Assembly: GCA_017303795.1 (NCBI GenBank)
Contig: JAFLBR010000010.1
Coordinates: 65,447-129,446, forward strand
DNA: 64,000 nt
Direction of reading: 5' to 3'
Source: Cytophagales bacterium
GTDB taxonomy: Bacteria > Bacteroidota > Bacteroidia > Cytophagales > Cyclobacteriaceae
Shown in pieces: positions 27,260 through 36,394 of the stretch. The first letter of the stretch is position 1. Every line of letters starts with the position of its first letter. A program made the translations under genes and the position numbers. The notes below the pieces were generated by a model. The model saw nothing but the letters and a program-made list of their open reading frames with translations, had not been told where the DNA came from and ran no database searches.

Positions 27260-30200
27260 ATAAAATTAATTTCCTGTTTTTAACTTCAATATACTGAATA
27301 TCCCTAACCTGTCCTCTAATGCGTAAAGAGCTGCCTTCATTAAAACCAAAACTGTTGCCCTTAATATCTCCTTTAAAGAAAAAACAATCTGACGCATCAA
27401 AGCGTCCAAATTGAGGTTTGACTTGATATTGATTACCACCGGTAATCAGGTCTAATACTCCATCATTATCCAAATCCTGTAAAAGTAATGCATATACAGG
27501 CGAATATTGAGCTTGTTGTGGCAATTCTAAAATCTTATATCCCGAGGTAGTTGAAACCATGAATATTGATGACATTACTTTTGTTTCTAATTTAGTTGAC
27601 TCCAAAAGCACCGTATTGCCGAAAATCTCATCTATCGATTTATCCTTATAATCCTTATAGTAAATCAAAGATTTCTTCAGAGATGGTATTTGTGATAGTA
27701 ACTCATCTTTTTCTAGTATCGGGTAATACTTACCATTAAGTTTTGTACAATATATCTGTTCAACCGATCCATTGGCATCAAAATCATTTACATACATCCT
27801 GTCTTCAGGTTTAAAAAAACTATTCTTTCCATGATTTCCGAGTACAAAATCCGGGTAGCCGTCTCGATTAAGATCAGCGGTTTCAATTACATTCCACCAT
27901 CCTTCGGTATTCTTAAGATTTAGTTTTTTAGAATCATCAATAAAATTACCAGCATTATTTTTAAAAGCTTTTATAGGCATCCAATCGCCAACCAATACTA
28001 TGTCTTCCCATCCATCCTTATCATAATCAACAATTACGCCATCTGTTACCATCCCTATCTTGCTTAACTCTGCACCATATTGGATTGTCACATCAGTGAA
28101 TTTACCTCTGCCATCGTTCTGTAACAAATACGCTCTTCCTCCAAATCCATACCTAAATGGATCATATCGTACAGCAACAAGTAAATCCTGATCTCCATCC
28201 TTATCAAAATCAAAAGCCTTAACAAAACTTGTAGACATATTTGGAAGGGGTAACGGAATGCTCGATTCCTGGAATTTACCGGCTCCGGAATTAATTAATA
28301 ATCTATCAGTTTGTGCTGAAGAAATTAAAGGAAAGAATCGTCCCCCCGTAGCAAAATAAAAATCAACATCCTCATCACCATCTGCATCAAAAAAAACGCC
28401 CTCTGTCTCTTCAGGCAAAGCATAAGCATTTAATTCAAAAGGATTACTCTTACTTACGTGGTTGCTATTAAATGTAATTAATGTGCCCGGCTGGTCTTTG
28501 CCGCCTCCAATGTAAATCTCATCAAGGCCATCTAAATTAAGGTCCGCTTTAACAAGCGATGGCATCTCGTTATTGTACATCATGGGGAGAAGCCTGTCTC
28601 TGTTGAAATCAGAAAATCCAGAGCCGGTATGTCGGGTAGTTGAATCGATTTTTTGAAGACAAATGGAGCCTGCGCTTTTTTTCATCTTAAATGAATCTGG
28701 ATAGCGTTCTTCGGATTCATATTTGATTACATAATTTCCATTAGGTTTCAAGTTATTGATAATTGAATGCGTTCCATCTGACCAAACAACTATAGCAGAA
28801 TCAAGTTTAGTCAACTTTCCCAGCCCCATTGTAATCCATGGTTGTGTAGAACTCTGATAACCTCTAACAGTAAAGTTATCCCCTGAAATTATACGTCCAT
28901 CTGTATAGACATATATACTTGTTCCAACCATATCAACATTGGAAGTTTGGGACTTGAATGAAAATCTTACACTTTTAAATGTAGATGTGTCTGTATTATT
29001 TCTGTAAACAACTGCCAGAGAATTGATATTGCTCAAAATTAAATCAAGGTCTCCATCGTTATCGAGATCACCATATGCTGCGCCACTGGAGTACATTGGC
29101 TTATTAAACCCCCATTGACTGGATACATTTCTAAAGTTAAGATTTGCTTCGTTATGGAAAGCGTAATTTGTGAAATATGAAGTTGGCATTAAATCAATTA
29201 ATCGAAGAATTCCAGTTTCCCGATCTTTGAGTAATTCATTCATTGCTTGATTATCACCTGAAAAACTTAGATAGTCTCTGTCTAGTAAGTCTCTGTAAAT
29301 TCCATTTGCTATAACTACATCACGCATTCCATCGTTATCAGCATCAAAAAGTAATGCTCCCCAACTCCACTCTGAGGCGGCCAGCCCAGCCATTCTACCC
29401 ACTTCTTTGTAATTTCCGCCAACTGATTTTTTTTGTAGTGTATTTCGCGTAAACTGAAAATGATATCCATTGTTGACCCCATCCTTATGCTTATCCCAAC
29501 TATCGAAATGAATTTTTGATTTTCTTCTCGATAAGGAATCTGGCAGCATTTCTGTGACAAATAATTCGTTAACACCATCGCCATCTAAATCCGCAAAATC
29601 TGCTCCCATTGAGCCTGCACTTATCGATTCAAAATATTCCGGAAGTGCTTCTACAAACGCTCCCTTTTTGTTATTAATATATAAGTAATCTCGCTCAAAA
29701 AAATCATTGGAGATAAAAATATCAATCCATGAGTCATCATTAAAATCGCCCAAAGTTATACCCAGGCCAAAACCAATAGCACTTCTATATATACCTGCTT
29801 GTGCGGTGTAATCTTCATATTTGCCATTGTTATTGATAAAGAATTTATTCCCTCCATTTTCTACATCTGGAATATTTCTTCTGTTTTTAATAAAATCAAA
29901 ATTACCCACCGATTTGAATGAGTTTGTTAGTAGATAACAATCTAAATCACCATCACGGTCAAAATCAAAAAAAGCAGCCTGTACGGATAGCCCAACAACA
30001 TTTAATCCGTACTCCGCTGACCTTTCCGTAAAAGTCAGATTACCGTTATTGATAAAGAGTTCATTATGTCTGTTAGGAGTATCTGGGGGCCCTGACTTGC
30101 AAACATAGATATCCAAAAAACCATCAAAGTTTATATCCACCATGGTAACTCCGGTTGACCAGGAACCGGCACTGCTAACACCAGCCCCAGCGGTAATGTC

Positions 30201-30488
30201 CTTAAATTTCAGTTCACCTTCATTGAGATATAGTTTATTTTCAACCTGATTGCCTGTAAAGTAAACATCCAGCAAACCATCATTATTGATATCTCCTACC
30301 GCAACTCCTGCTCCGTTGTAAAAGTTTCTATACGTATACGGATTTAAATCTGGAGTATATTTAAGTTCATTAACAAAGGTTATCCCTGACTGCAGGGTTA
30401 TGTCAGAGAATAAGGGACTATTATTGGTATTGGTTGAACATCCAGTCGATAGTGCATAAAGGAGCCCAAACATCCAACAATTTCTCAT
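27213..30488 (-). CDS. FG-GAP/VCBS double-propeller lipoprotein 1 with ASPIC/UnbV segment
   Basis: This 1,091-residue lipoprotein (signal LLYALSTGCSTN) is the first gene after susD. Seven loops from DINNDGLLDVYF to DLDNDGDLDLIL are followed by an ASPIC/UnbV-like part near 525-600 (RGYQSSTQPWITMGLG). Six more loops from DLNLDGLDEIYI to DLDNDGVLDLIT follow, plus the degenerate DFDANGSVE. The block KDELLSQIPSLKKSLIYYKD is shared with its paralogues. The start codon lies about ten bases beyond the T-tract of a strong hairpin terminator behind susD, so expression probably depends on read-through or a local promoter. Confidence 0.88.
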   Translation of the reverse strand: MRNCWMFGLLYALSTGCSTNTNNSPLFSDITLQSGITFVNELKYTPDLNPYTYRNFYNGAGVAVGDINNDGLLDVYFTGNQVENKLYLNEGELKFKDITAGAGVSSAGSWSTGVTMVDINFDGFLDIYVCKSGPPDTPNRHNELFINNGNLTFTERSAEYGLNVVGLSVQAAFFDFDRDGDLDCYLLTNSFKSVGNFDFIKNRRNIPDVENGGNKFFINNNGKYEDYTAQAGIYRSAIGFGLGITLGDFNDDSWIDIFISNDFFERDYLYINNKKGAFVEALPEYFESISAGSMGADFADLDGDGVNELFVTEMLPDSLSRRKSKIHFDSWDKHKDGVNNGYHFQFTRNTLQKKSVGGNYKEVGRMAGLAASEWSWGALLFDADNDGMRDVVIANGIYRDLLDRDYLSFSGDNQAMNELLKDRETGILRLIDLMPTSYFTNYAFHNEANLNFRNVSSQWGFNKPMYSSGAAYGDLDNDGDLDLILSNINSLAVVYRNNTDTSTFKSVRFSFKSQTSNVDMVGTSIYVYTDGRIISGDNFTVRGYQSSTQPWITMGLGKLTKLDSAIVVWSDGTHSIINNLKPNGNYVIKYESEERYPDSFKMKKSAGSICLQKIDSTTRHTGSGFSDFNRDRLLPMMYNNEMPSLVKADLNLDGLDEIYIGGGKDQPGTLITFNSNHVSKSNPFELNAYALPEETEGVFFDADGDEDVDFYFATGGRFFPLISSAQTDRLLINSGAGKFQESSIPLPLPNMSTSFVKAFDFDKDGDQDLLVAVRYDPFRYGFGGRAYLLQNDGRGKFTDVTIQYGAELSKIGMVTDGVIVDYDKDGWEDIVLVGDWMPIKAFKNNAGNFIDDSKKLNLKNTEGWWNVIETADLNRDGYPDFVLGNHGKNSFFKPEDRMYVNDFDANGSVEQIYCTKLNGKYYPILEKDELLSQIPSLKKSLIYYKDYKDKSIDEIFGNTVLLESTKLETKVMSSIFMVSTTSGYKILELPQQAQYSPVYALLLQDLDNDGVLDLITGGNQYQVKPQFGRFDASDCFFFKGDIKGNSFGFNEGSSLRIRGQVRDIQYIEVKNRKLILFAKYDDNLEIFELCN

Positions 30489-30504
30489 CTTTCAAACATA
30501 AAAA

Positions 30505-30529
30505 AAGCGCCTGAATGTATCAGGCGCTT
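30505..30529 (-). terminator. intrinsic terminator between susD and VCBS lipoprotein 1
   Basis: A perfect 10-bp stem, AAGCGCCTGA at 30505-30514 and TCAGGCGCTT at 30520-30529, encloses a five-base loop. On the minus strand it is followed at once by a run of Ts. It lies 25 bases after the susD stop and just before the next start, so it should lower expression of the downstream lipoprotein genes relative to susCD. Confidence 0.85.
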
Positions 30530-30553
30530 AGTTAAGAAATTACAAACTAAAGT

Positions 30554-32095
30554 TTAGTATCCAGGGTTCTGCGTTAATGGATTTGCAGTACCCGCAGTTG
30601 CATTTATTTGCTCAATCGGAATTGGCATCAAAATCTGATGTGGTTTAGCAACCGTGCTAGGTTTTTCCCACCAAGCATTAGTCCAGGCTCCAAATCGGAT
30701 AAGATCAGTTCTTCTTAAGGCCTCCTGAAATAACTCACGACCACGCTCAGCTAAAATCACACCTTCAGTTAGTGATCCAAGGCTGCCCACAGTAGCTCTT
30801 GCACGTAATAAATTGATTGAAGCAAGACCACCACCATTTTTTCTGAATTCTGCCTCAGCCTTATTAAGAAGAACTTCACCTAATCTCAAAAGCGGGAAAT
30901 CATTGTCCATATTAGCTCTAGTTCCAATTTTAAAATTGAATTTACCTAACCTTGCTCCAGCCTGTCTTGAACCACTCGGAGCTAATTGATTAATCTCAGG
31001 AGTATAGTTAATGGGTGCACCATCTTCATCATCCGGATCGAACGCCAAGTCCAAAATTGGGTTTCCATTTAGATCGACTTGAGGACCTACAACAAAGTTC
31101 TGAGTCCTCCTTTTATCTGTTGCATCATAGGAATTATAAAACTCCTCTAGAGTTGAATAACCATTCCATGGTTGTTCAGTTAAGTCAAACGTTAACTGGC
31201 TAGGATAGTGTAGTGTCATCATCGCAAAATTCATCCCTTGACCACTATTTTCATCAAATGGTGCAACAAAAATTGTTTCTTTGGCATCAATATTATCAGG
31301 ATCAAACACATCCTTATATTCTTGATCTAAGGTATAAAGCCCCGAATTAATAACTTGATCTGCTGCTGCTATCGCTGCATCAAGATCTGCAGGGTCATGA
31401 TTAGCCAAGCCTTTATAGACTTTTGCGTTCAAGTATAATCTAGAGAGAAGTGCATACGCTCCATAGCGATTTACTCTACCATAAACCTCCTTGTCAGATG
31501 GTAAATCTGGAATTACTGCTAATAGCTCACTTACTACAAAATTGTAAACATCAATCCTTGGTGATTGAGGAACATCAACAAGTGGCTGAGTTGTGATTTT
31601 CACATTACCAAATACATCCAATAGCCTCCAATAAAAGTAAGCACGCAAAAAACGCAACTGGGCTTTGGCTTCGGGTGTTGAAACTAACGCATCTGTACTG
31701 GCTAATAAACTATTACATTGAGTTATTCCCCCATATGAATCTCCCCAAGCTCCATTTATACCACCAACCTGAGGATCAAACTCATGCCTATGCATTCTTA
31801 ACCAAACACCTCCATCAAACCAATCGCCTCCTTTTTGGGTAATTACTGCTTCATCACTTGATACCTCTTGAACCGAAAAGTAACTTCCGTGGTTCGCAGT
31901 CCCATTCAGTACTCTTGCAAAGGCTCCTCCTAAGCCATCATTTGGTAAAGGTCGATTTACATTAACGGACTTAAATACTTGTTGAGGGTTAAAAGTTGAG
32001 TTAAAATCTCCTTTTAATTCTTCATCCAAATCAGTACACGCTACAAATGAGAAGGTAGCTACCGCTAAACTCATTATCTTAGAAATTCTTTTCAT
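30554..32095 (-). CDS. susD: SusD/RagB-family surface glycan-binding lipoprotein
   Basis: A 513-residue SusD-family lipoprotein whose signal ends FSFVACTDLD. The N-terminal helical TPR-like core (LRFLRAYFYWRLLDVFGNV) and the C-terminal signature NKAEAEFRKNGGG with the RGRELFQEALRR helix are typical of the family. SusD proteins cap the SusC channel and capture glycans at the surface. I used the start at 32095 because it places the lipobox at about residue 20; the upstream start at 32134 adds 13 residues. It follows susC by 19 bases and is co-transcribed with it. The gene symbol indicates family only; starch binding is not shown. Confidence 0.92.
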   Translation of the reverse strand: MKRISKIMSLAVATFSFVACTDLDEELKGDFNSTFNPQQVFKSVNVNRPLPNDGLGGAFARVLNGTANHGSYFSVQEVSSDEAVITQKGGDWFDGGVWLRMHRHEFDPQVGGINGAWGDSYGGITQCNSLLASTDALVSTPEAKAQLRFLRAYFYWRLLDVFGNVKITTQPLVDVPQSPRIDVYNFVVSELLAVIPDLPSDKEVYGRVNRYGAYALLSRLYLNAKVYKGLANHDPADLDAAIAAADQVINSGLYTLDQEYKDVFDPDNIDAKETIFVAPFDENSGQGMNFAMMTLHYPSQLTFDLTEQPWNGYSTLEEFYNSYDATDKRRTQNFVVGPQVDLNGNPILDLAFDPDDEDGAPINYTPEINQLAPSGSRQAGARLGKFNFKIGTRANMDNDFPLLRLGEVLLNKAEAEFRKNGGGLASINLLRARATVGSLGSLTEGVILAERGRELFQEALRRTDLIRFGAWTNAWWEKPSTVAKPHQILMPIPIEQINATAGTANPLTQNPGY

Positions 32096-32114
32096 AATTC
32101 TGATTTTAATTGCA

Positions 32115-35033
32115 TTAGAAACCAACATTGACACCTAGTGTAAAAGTGCGGGCAAAGAAATAAGTACTTCTTCTGTCAACACCAGTAATTAAGGGATTGT
32201 TATTATCCTCTGTATCTCCAAAAACAGGCTCCGGATCAATTCCAGTGTACTTCGTGATTACAAAAGCATTTTGAACAGTAGTATATAAACGTATGTTTCT
32301 AAAGCTATTTGAGTTTGGTAGCTTAACCGTATAACCCAAGGTGATATTATCTAACTTTAGAAAATCTGCTTTCTCTACATAAAGAGAACTGAACTTAGCT
32401 TCCGTTAAACCATCAACAGCTTTATCTGTTTTGATTCTATTGTAGGATTTTATAGCACCTGGGTCTATGGGCTCATAAAAGCCCCGAAATTGATTGATTA
32501 AACTATGTCCAAAGGCTCCTCTAAAGAAAACATTTACATCCCAATTTTTAAAATTCATTTGATTTGTCCAACCCAATTCAACTGTCGGGAATGCTTTTCC
32601 GAGTTCTTTAAAATCAGCATCAGGTAAAAGTGCTTGACTTGCATCTCCCTTTATCAAACCATCTCCATTTAAATCCTTAAATACAACCTTACCGTTTACA
32701 CCGTCTGGCTGTACCCGTTCAAATACTGGCCCCCAAATTGTTCCCAGCTTTTGACCAACCTCAACTATGTTAAACGGTGTATCGTTTTGTCCTGGAGATC
32801 CAAAATTTCCTGTGACAAACCTAGTATTGAAATATTCAGTTAACTCCGTTGAATTAGTACTCAGAACAATTCCTGGATTCCACTTGATCTGTCCTAAATT
32901 AATTGCATTGTAGTTAAGAGCAAGCTCAAACCCTTTGCTTTGTAAGGCACCTACATTTTCAAATCTCCGTCCAGAAACGAACACAGCCTGATCAACAACT
33001 CGCTCTAAAATGAAGTCATTAATATTTCGAATAAAAAAATCCGCAGATCCAGAAAGCTTACCTGCAATAGTGAAATCCAGTCCAATATTTGTTTCTTCCT
33101 TTTGCTCCCATTTCAAATCAGGATTTGCATTTCTTGCAAAATTAAGTGCCGTTTGATTGTATCTATCAAAAGTATAAAGATCCTGAGCAAGACCCGACTG
33201 AGTCGGAAGTGAACCAGTAATACCAAAACCAGCTCGAAATTTAAGAGCATCAACATTTGGAATACTAACATATTTAGAGATATCAATACCTAAACCAAAT
33301 GCTGGAAAAACACCCCATTGATTATTTTCTCCTAGCTTGGTTGAGCCTTCTCGTCTTACTGATGCATTGAAATAAATACCCTTGTCAAAAGTCATGTTTA
33401 ATCTTCCAAAAAAAGCAATTATTCTGTTGTCAGGATTTTGTGTGCTATTTATATTTGGTCGATTCCCCCCTGGGGCAAAATCTGCAGCTTGCTCGATCTG
33501 ATTATAGCCTAATCTATCATTTTGAAATCCACCCGCTTCTATGAAAATTTCCTCATAATTATCTTGTTGAAAAGAATAACCAGCGGTCAAATCAAAATTA
33601 AGTTTTCCAAACTCTTTTTGGTAGGTACCCCAACCTTCGAACAGAGTAAAATCAGATTCCGAAGTAAATCTTCTTGCTAGTCCCTTTCTATTTAAACCGA
33701 CAAAGAAAGAATTTTTGGAAAAATAAGCACCGTTAAAGTTGTTCTCGAATTGCCGAGCAAAGTTTGCAGTTAAAGTAAAATTATCGGTTAAACTGTAATC
33801 TACCCTTGCATTGTAATTAATTGTTTTACGTTTACCTTCATTAATGTTTTGCTCGAGAATTGCAACTGGATTAAAATTGTCGAACAAAATTGCTTGATAG
33901 AAATCTCCATTCTCAAAACGTATAGGCGCAGTTGGATTAAATAAGACAGCATAGCGTAATGCTTCATTAAAAGAAAAATCACTCTTTCTATCAGTAGATG
34001 AAATCCCAAAATCCAATTTCAATTTATTGTTTAAGGCTGTATGACTAATATTTGCACGTAGGTTTACTTGGTCAAATCCTGATTTCCGTAAAATTCCATT
34101 TACACTTCTGTAATTTACAGACGCTCTAAAAGAGGTAGTTTGTGTGCCTGAGGCAATGGCAATATTGTGCACATTAGATACTCCTGTTTGGGTAACCTCA
34201 TCTTGCCAATCTGTTACTGCCCCTAAGTCGTTTCCTCCGGCAGCAACATATTCACTTCCTGTCATAACAGGTTGTCGTCTGGCAACTTGATCTGCTGCAA
34301 CATACCCATTATAATCAACTGTGGCCTTACCACTTTTACCTCTTTTTGTAGTTACTAAGATTACGCCTGCAGAACCGCGACTGCCGTATATAGCCGCAGC
34401 TGAACCATCTTTAAGTACGTTAATTGATTCTATATCATTAGGGTCTACATTGTCTAGCGAAGCTCCCAAAACACCATCAATAACTATTAAGGGTTGAGAG
34501 TTAGATCCAATGGTTGAAATACCACGCAATCTAAACGTGGCTGATGAATTTGGATTTCCGCCCCTGTTATAAATGCTTAACCCTGGAACTTTTCCTTGTA
34601 GTAGTTGTCTTGGGTCGTTTACGTTACCTCTATTGAACTGTTCCGAACTCAATGAAACAACTGAACCCGTAATCTCCTTCTTATCTTGACTACCATACCC
34701 CACAACCACAACTTCACTTAGTGCGGTAACATCAGATTGTAAGGAAACATTTACTACACTTTGGCCTCCAACTGCTACCTCTTGTGAGGCGTAACCAACA
34801 AAAGAGAAAACGAGCGTAGCATTGGCTCCAACTGAAATTCTAAAATTGCCTTCGGTATCAGATACCGTACCATTGGTTGTGCCTTTTTCAAGCACATTCA
34901 CTCCTGGAATTCCCGATCCATCATCGGCAGCAGTTACCTTACCTGTTACAGTTTGCTGAGCGAAACTTGTTAAAGTTCCGAAAATCAGCGCAACCGTAAG
35001 GCACCTGCGAACTAACAGATACAATTTGGTCAT
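32115..35033 (-). CDS. susC: SusC/RagA TonB-linked outer membrane transporter
   Basis: The 972-residue protein has a signal peptide ending TSFAQ and a carboxypeptidase-regulatory-like domain at about 28-110 (VTGKVTAADDGSGIPGVNV). The TonB-box-like SEVVVVGYGSQDKKEITGSV and the plug domain with IDGVLGASLDNVDPNDIESI follow, and then a 22-strand-type beta-barrel ending in an aromatic residue (NVGF). It imports a ligand captured by SusD using TonB energy. The length is typical for SusC. It is divergent from the LacI regulator; a candidate promoter lies at 35129-35159 and a palindromic operator at 35205. The substrate is inferred to be an alpha-glucoside from the neighbours. Confidence 0.93.
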   Translation of the reverse strand: MTKLYLLVRRCLTVALIFGTLTSFAQQTVTGKVTAADDGSGIPGVNVLEKGTTNGTVSDTEGNFRISVGANATLVFSFVGYASQEVAVGGQSVVNVSLQSDVTALSEVVVVGYGSQDKKEITGSVVSLSSEQFNRGNVNDPRQLLQGKVPGLSIYNRGGNPNSSATFRLRGISTIGSNSQPLIVIDGVLGASLDNVDPNDIESINVLKDGSAAAIYGSRGSAGVILVTTKRGKSGKATVDYNGYVAADQVARRQPVMTGSEYVAAGGNDLGAVTDWQDEVTQTGVSNVHNIAIASGTQTTSFRASVNYRSVNGILRKSGFDQVNLRANISHTALNNKLKLDFGISSTDRKSDFSFNEALRYAVLFNPTAPIRFENGDFYQAILFDNFNPVAILEQNINEGKRKTINYNARVDYSLTDNFTLTANFARQFENNFNGAYFSKNSFFVGLNRKGLARRFTSESDFTLFEGWGTYQKEFGKLNFDLTAGYSFQQDNYEEIFIEAGGFQNDRLGYNQIEQAADFAPGGNRPNINSTQNPDNRIIAFFGRLNMTFDKGIYFNASVRREGSTKLGENNQWGVFPAFGLGIDISKYVSIPNVDALKFRAGFGITGSLPTQSGLAQDLYTFDRYNQTALNFARNANPDLKWEQKEETNIGLDFTIAGKLSGSADFFIRNINDFILERVVDQAVFVSGRRFENVGALQSKGFELALNYNAINLGQIKWNPGIVLSTNSTELTEYFNTRFVTGNFGSPGQNDTPFNIVEVGQKLGTIWGPVFERVQPDGVNGKVVFKDLNGDGLIKGDASQALLPDADFKELGKAFPTVELGWTNQMNFKNWDVNVFFRGAFGHSLINQFRGFYEPIDPGAIKSYNRIKTDKAVDGLTEAKFSSLYVEKADFLKLDNITLGYTVKLPNSNSFRNIRLYTTVQNAFVITKYTGIDPEPVFGDTEDNNNPLITGVDRRSTYFFARTFTLGVNVGF

Positions 35034-35128
35034 AGATTAGTTGTTTTAGGGTTTTAATTGTTGTTTTTAAGAGTTCTTTTAGAAATCTATTTGTTAATTG
35101 CGTGCAGTTAAAAAATTAGATTTCCGTC

Positions 35129-35159
35129 CAATATTACCGTGTTTTTAACAGTATTCAAT
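35129..35159 (-). promoter_or_regulatory. candidate susC promoter (Bacteroidota type)
   Basis: On the minus strand TTG (within 35156-35159) is followed after 19 bases by TAATATTG (35129-35136), one mismatch from the Bacteroidota -7 consensus TAnnTTTG. It lies about 95 bases upstream of the susC start, leaving a leader of moderate length. Predicted from sequence only. Confidence 0.45.
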
Positions 35160-35204
35160 CGTTATGTAGTAAAAACAGGAAAGAATTTTCAGGAATCGAA
35201 TGCA

Positions 35205-35214
35205 CAAACGTTTG
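35205..35214. promoter_or_regulatory. candidate LacI-family operator
   Basis: CAAACGTTTG is a perfect 10-bp palindrome with a central CG, flanked by imperfect ATGCA / TGCAT arms (35200-35217). LacI-family repressors typically bind such CG-centred palindromes. It lies in the 230-base divergent region, 48 bases before the LacI start and upstream of the candidate susC promoter. I found no second copy elsewhere in the window by eye. The rest of this divergent gap shows no other clear feature. Confidence 0.6.
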
Positions 35215-35262
35215 CATTAATTAAAATTGTTTGAAATTTTACCAAAATCGAAAGAATGCCTT

Positions 35263-36312
35263 ATGAAATTTAACCAGGTAACCATTAAAGATATCGCCCG
35301 AGAACTGGGCATCTCACCCTCTACTGTTTCAAGGGCGCTTAAAGATCATCCGGATATAAGTGTTCAAACCAAGAAAGCTGTTAACGAACTGGCCGATAAA
35401 CTTAATTACCAGCCCAACATAGTAGCACTTAACCTGCGCCAGAAAAAAACCAATACCATCGGGGTAATCATACCCGAAATAGTACACTTCTTCTTCTCTA
35501 CAGTAATCAGTGGGATTGAAGATGTGGCCTATACTGCCGGTTATAATGTTATTCTGGCCCAATCCAACGAATCGTATCAGCGCGAGCTTACCGATATGAA
35601 AGCCCTGTTTAACAGCCGGGTAGATGGCATGCTTATCTCTATCTCGCGCGAAACAACCAACTTCGATCACATCGAAAGCATTATCTCTAAAGGGGTACCA
35701 ATTGTGTTCTATGATCGCATGTATAACAGCCCCACCAGCAGCAAGGTAATTGTTGACGATTATGCCGGATCGAAAGAAGGCGTTAATCACCTGATTGAGC
35801 AGGGGTGCAAACGAATCGCTCACCTAAACGGATCGCCAAACCTGATCATCAGCATTGACCGCTTGCGCGGATACAAAGATGCACTGGAAGAAAACGGATT
35901 GAAGTACGATGAAAGCCTGGTGATTAGCGTACCATCCGGAACTTTTGAAGAAGGTAAACGCGGAATGAGCAAACTGCTTTCTCAAAATCCGTTGCCGGAT
36001 GCGGTTTTTGCCGGAAACGACCCGATGGCTATGGGCGCTATGGTGGCCATCAAAGAAAAAGGTTTGAAAATTCCTCAAGATATTGCCTTGCTTGGCTTCA
36101 GTAACTGGTTCTTTGGCGAATTGATGGAACCCTCCCTTACTTCCATCGATCAGCCCGGCTTCGAGATGGGCCAGGAAGCTGCCCGACTGCTCATTCGCCA
36201 GATTGAATTAAAAGACAAAGAAGACTTTGAACCACAACCGGAAACCAAAGTGCTAAAAACAAGATTGGTAATCCGCAATTCGTCCTTAAAAAAACAGGCT
36301 AAGAAAAAATAG
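35263..36312 (+). CDS. LacI-family transcriptional regulator
   Basis: A 349-residue regulator. The N-terminal helix-turn-helix (VTIKDIARELGISPSTVSRALKDHP) is followed by the hinge region (QPNIVALNLRQKKT). A periplasmic-binding-protein-like sensor domain (TIGVIIPEIVHFFFSTVISGI) extends to the end. The start at 35263 removes 12 non-conserved residues and gives the usual spacing to the HTH. It is divergent from susC and precedes the GH31-MFS-esterase genes, so it probably controls both directions in response to a sugar ligand. A palindromic site in the divergent region is a likely target. A hairpin terminator closes the gene. Confidence 0.92.
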   Translation: MKFNQVTIKDIARELGISPSTVSRALKDHPDISVQTKKAVNELADKLNYQPNIVALNLRQKKTNTIGVIIPEIVHFFFSTVISGIEDVAYTAGYNVILAQSNESYQRELTDMKALFNSRVDGMLISISRETTNFDHIESIISKGVPIVFYDRMYNSPTSSKVIVDDYAGSKEGVNHLIEQGCKRIAHLNGSPNLIISIDRLRGYKDALEENGLKYDESLVISVPSGTFEEGKRGMSKLLSQNPLPDAVFAGNDPMAMGAMVAIKEKGLKIPQDIALLGFSNWFFGELMEPSLTSIDQPGFEMGQEAARLLIRQIELKDKEDFEPQPETKVLKTRLVIRNSSLKKQAKKK

Positions 36313-36334
36313 CATCCTTTTTTACTTGTAAAGG

Positions 36335-36382
36335 GTAAGAGTTAATAGCCAATAATTTAATTTAAGGCTCTTTAACTCTTAC
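36335..36382 (+). terminator. intrinsic terminator after the LacI gene, abutting the GH31 start
   Basis: GTAAGAGTTAATAGCC (36335-36350) pairs with GGCTCTTTAACTCTTAC (36366-36382), giving an 11-bp outer stem plus GCC/GGC with a small internal mismatch. TTTTTT follows at 36383. The GH31 ATG (36395) is only about 12 bases after the hairpin, so little room remains for a separate promoter. Confidence 0.75.
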
Positions 36383-36394
36383 TTTTTTATTTTG

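Noticed and set aside
20000-34000. Lower GC content of the VCBS/SusCD region as a sign of horizontal transfer.
   Set aside because: A few lines counted by hand gave about 32-38% here against 45-50% in some flanking lines, but other flanking lines were just as low. A sliding-window calculation is needed before claiming this.
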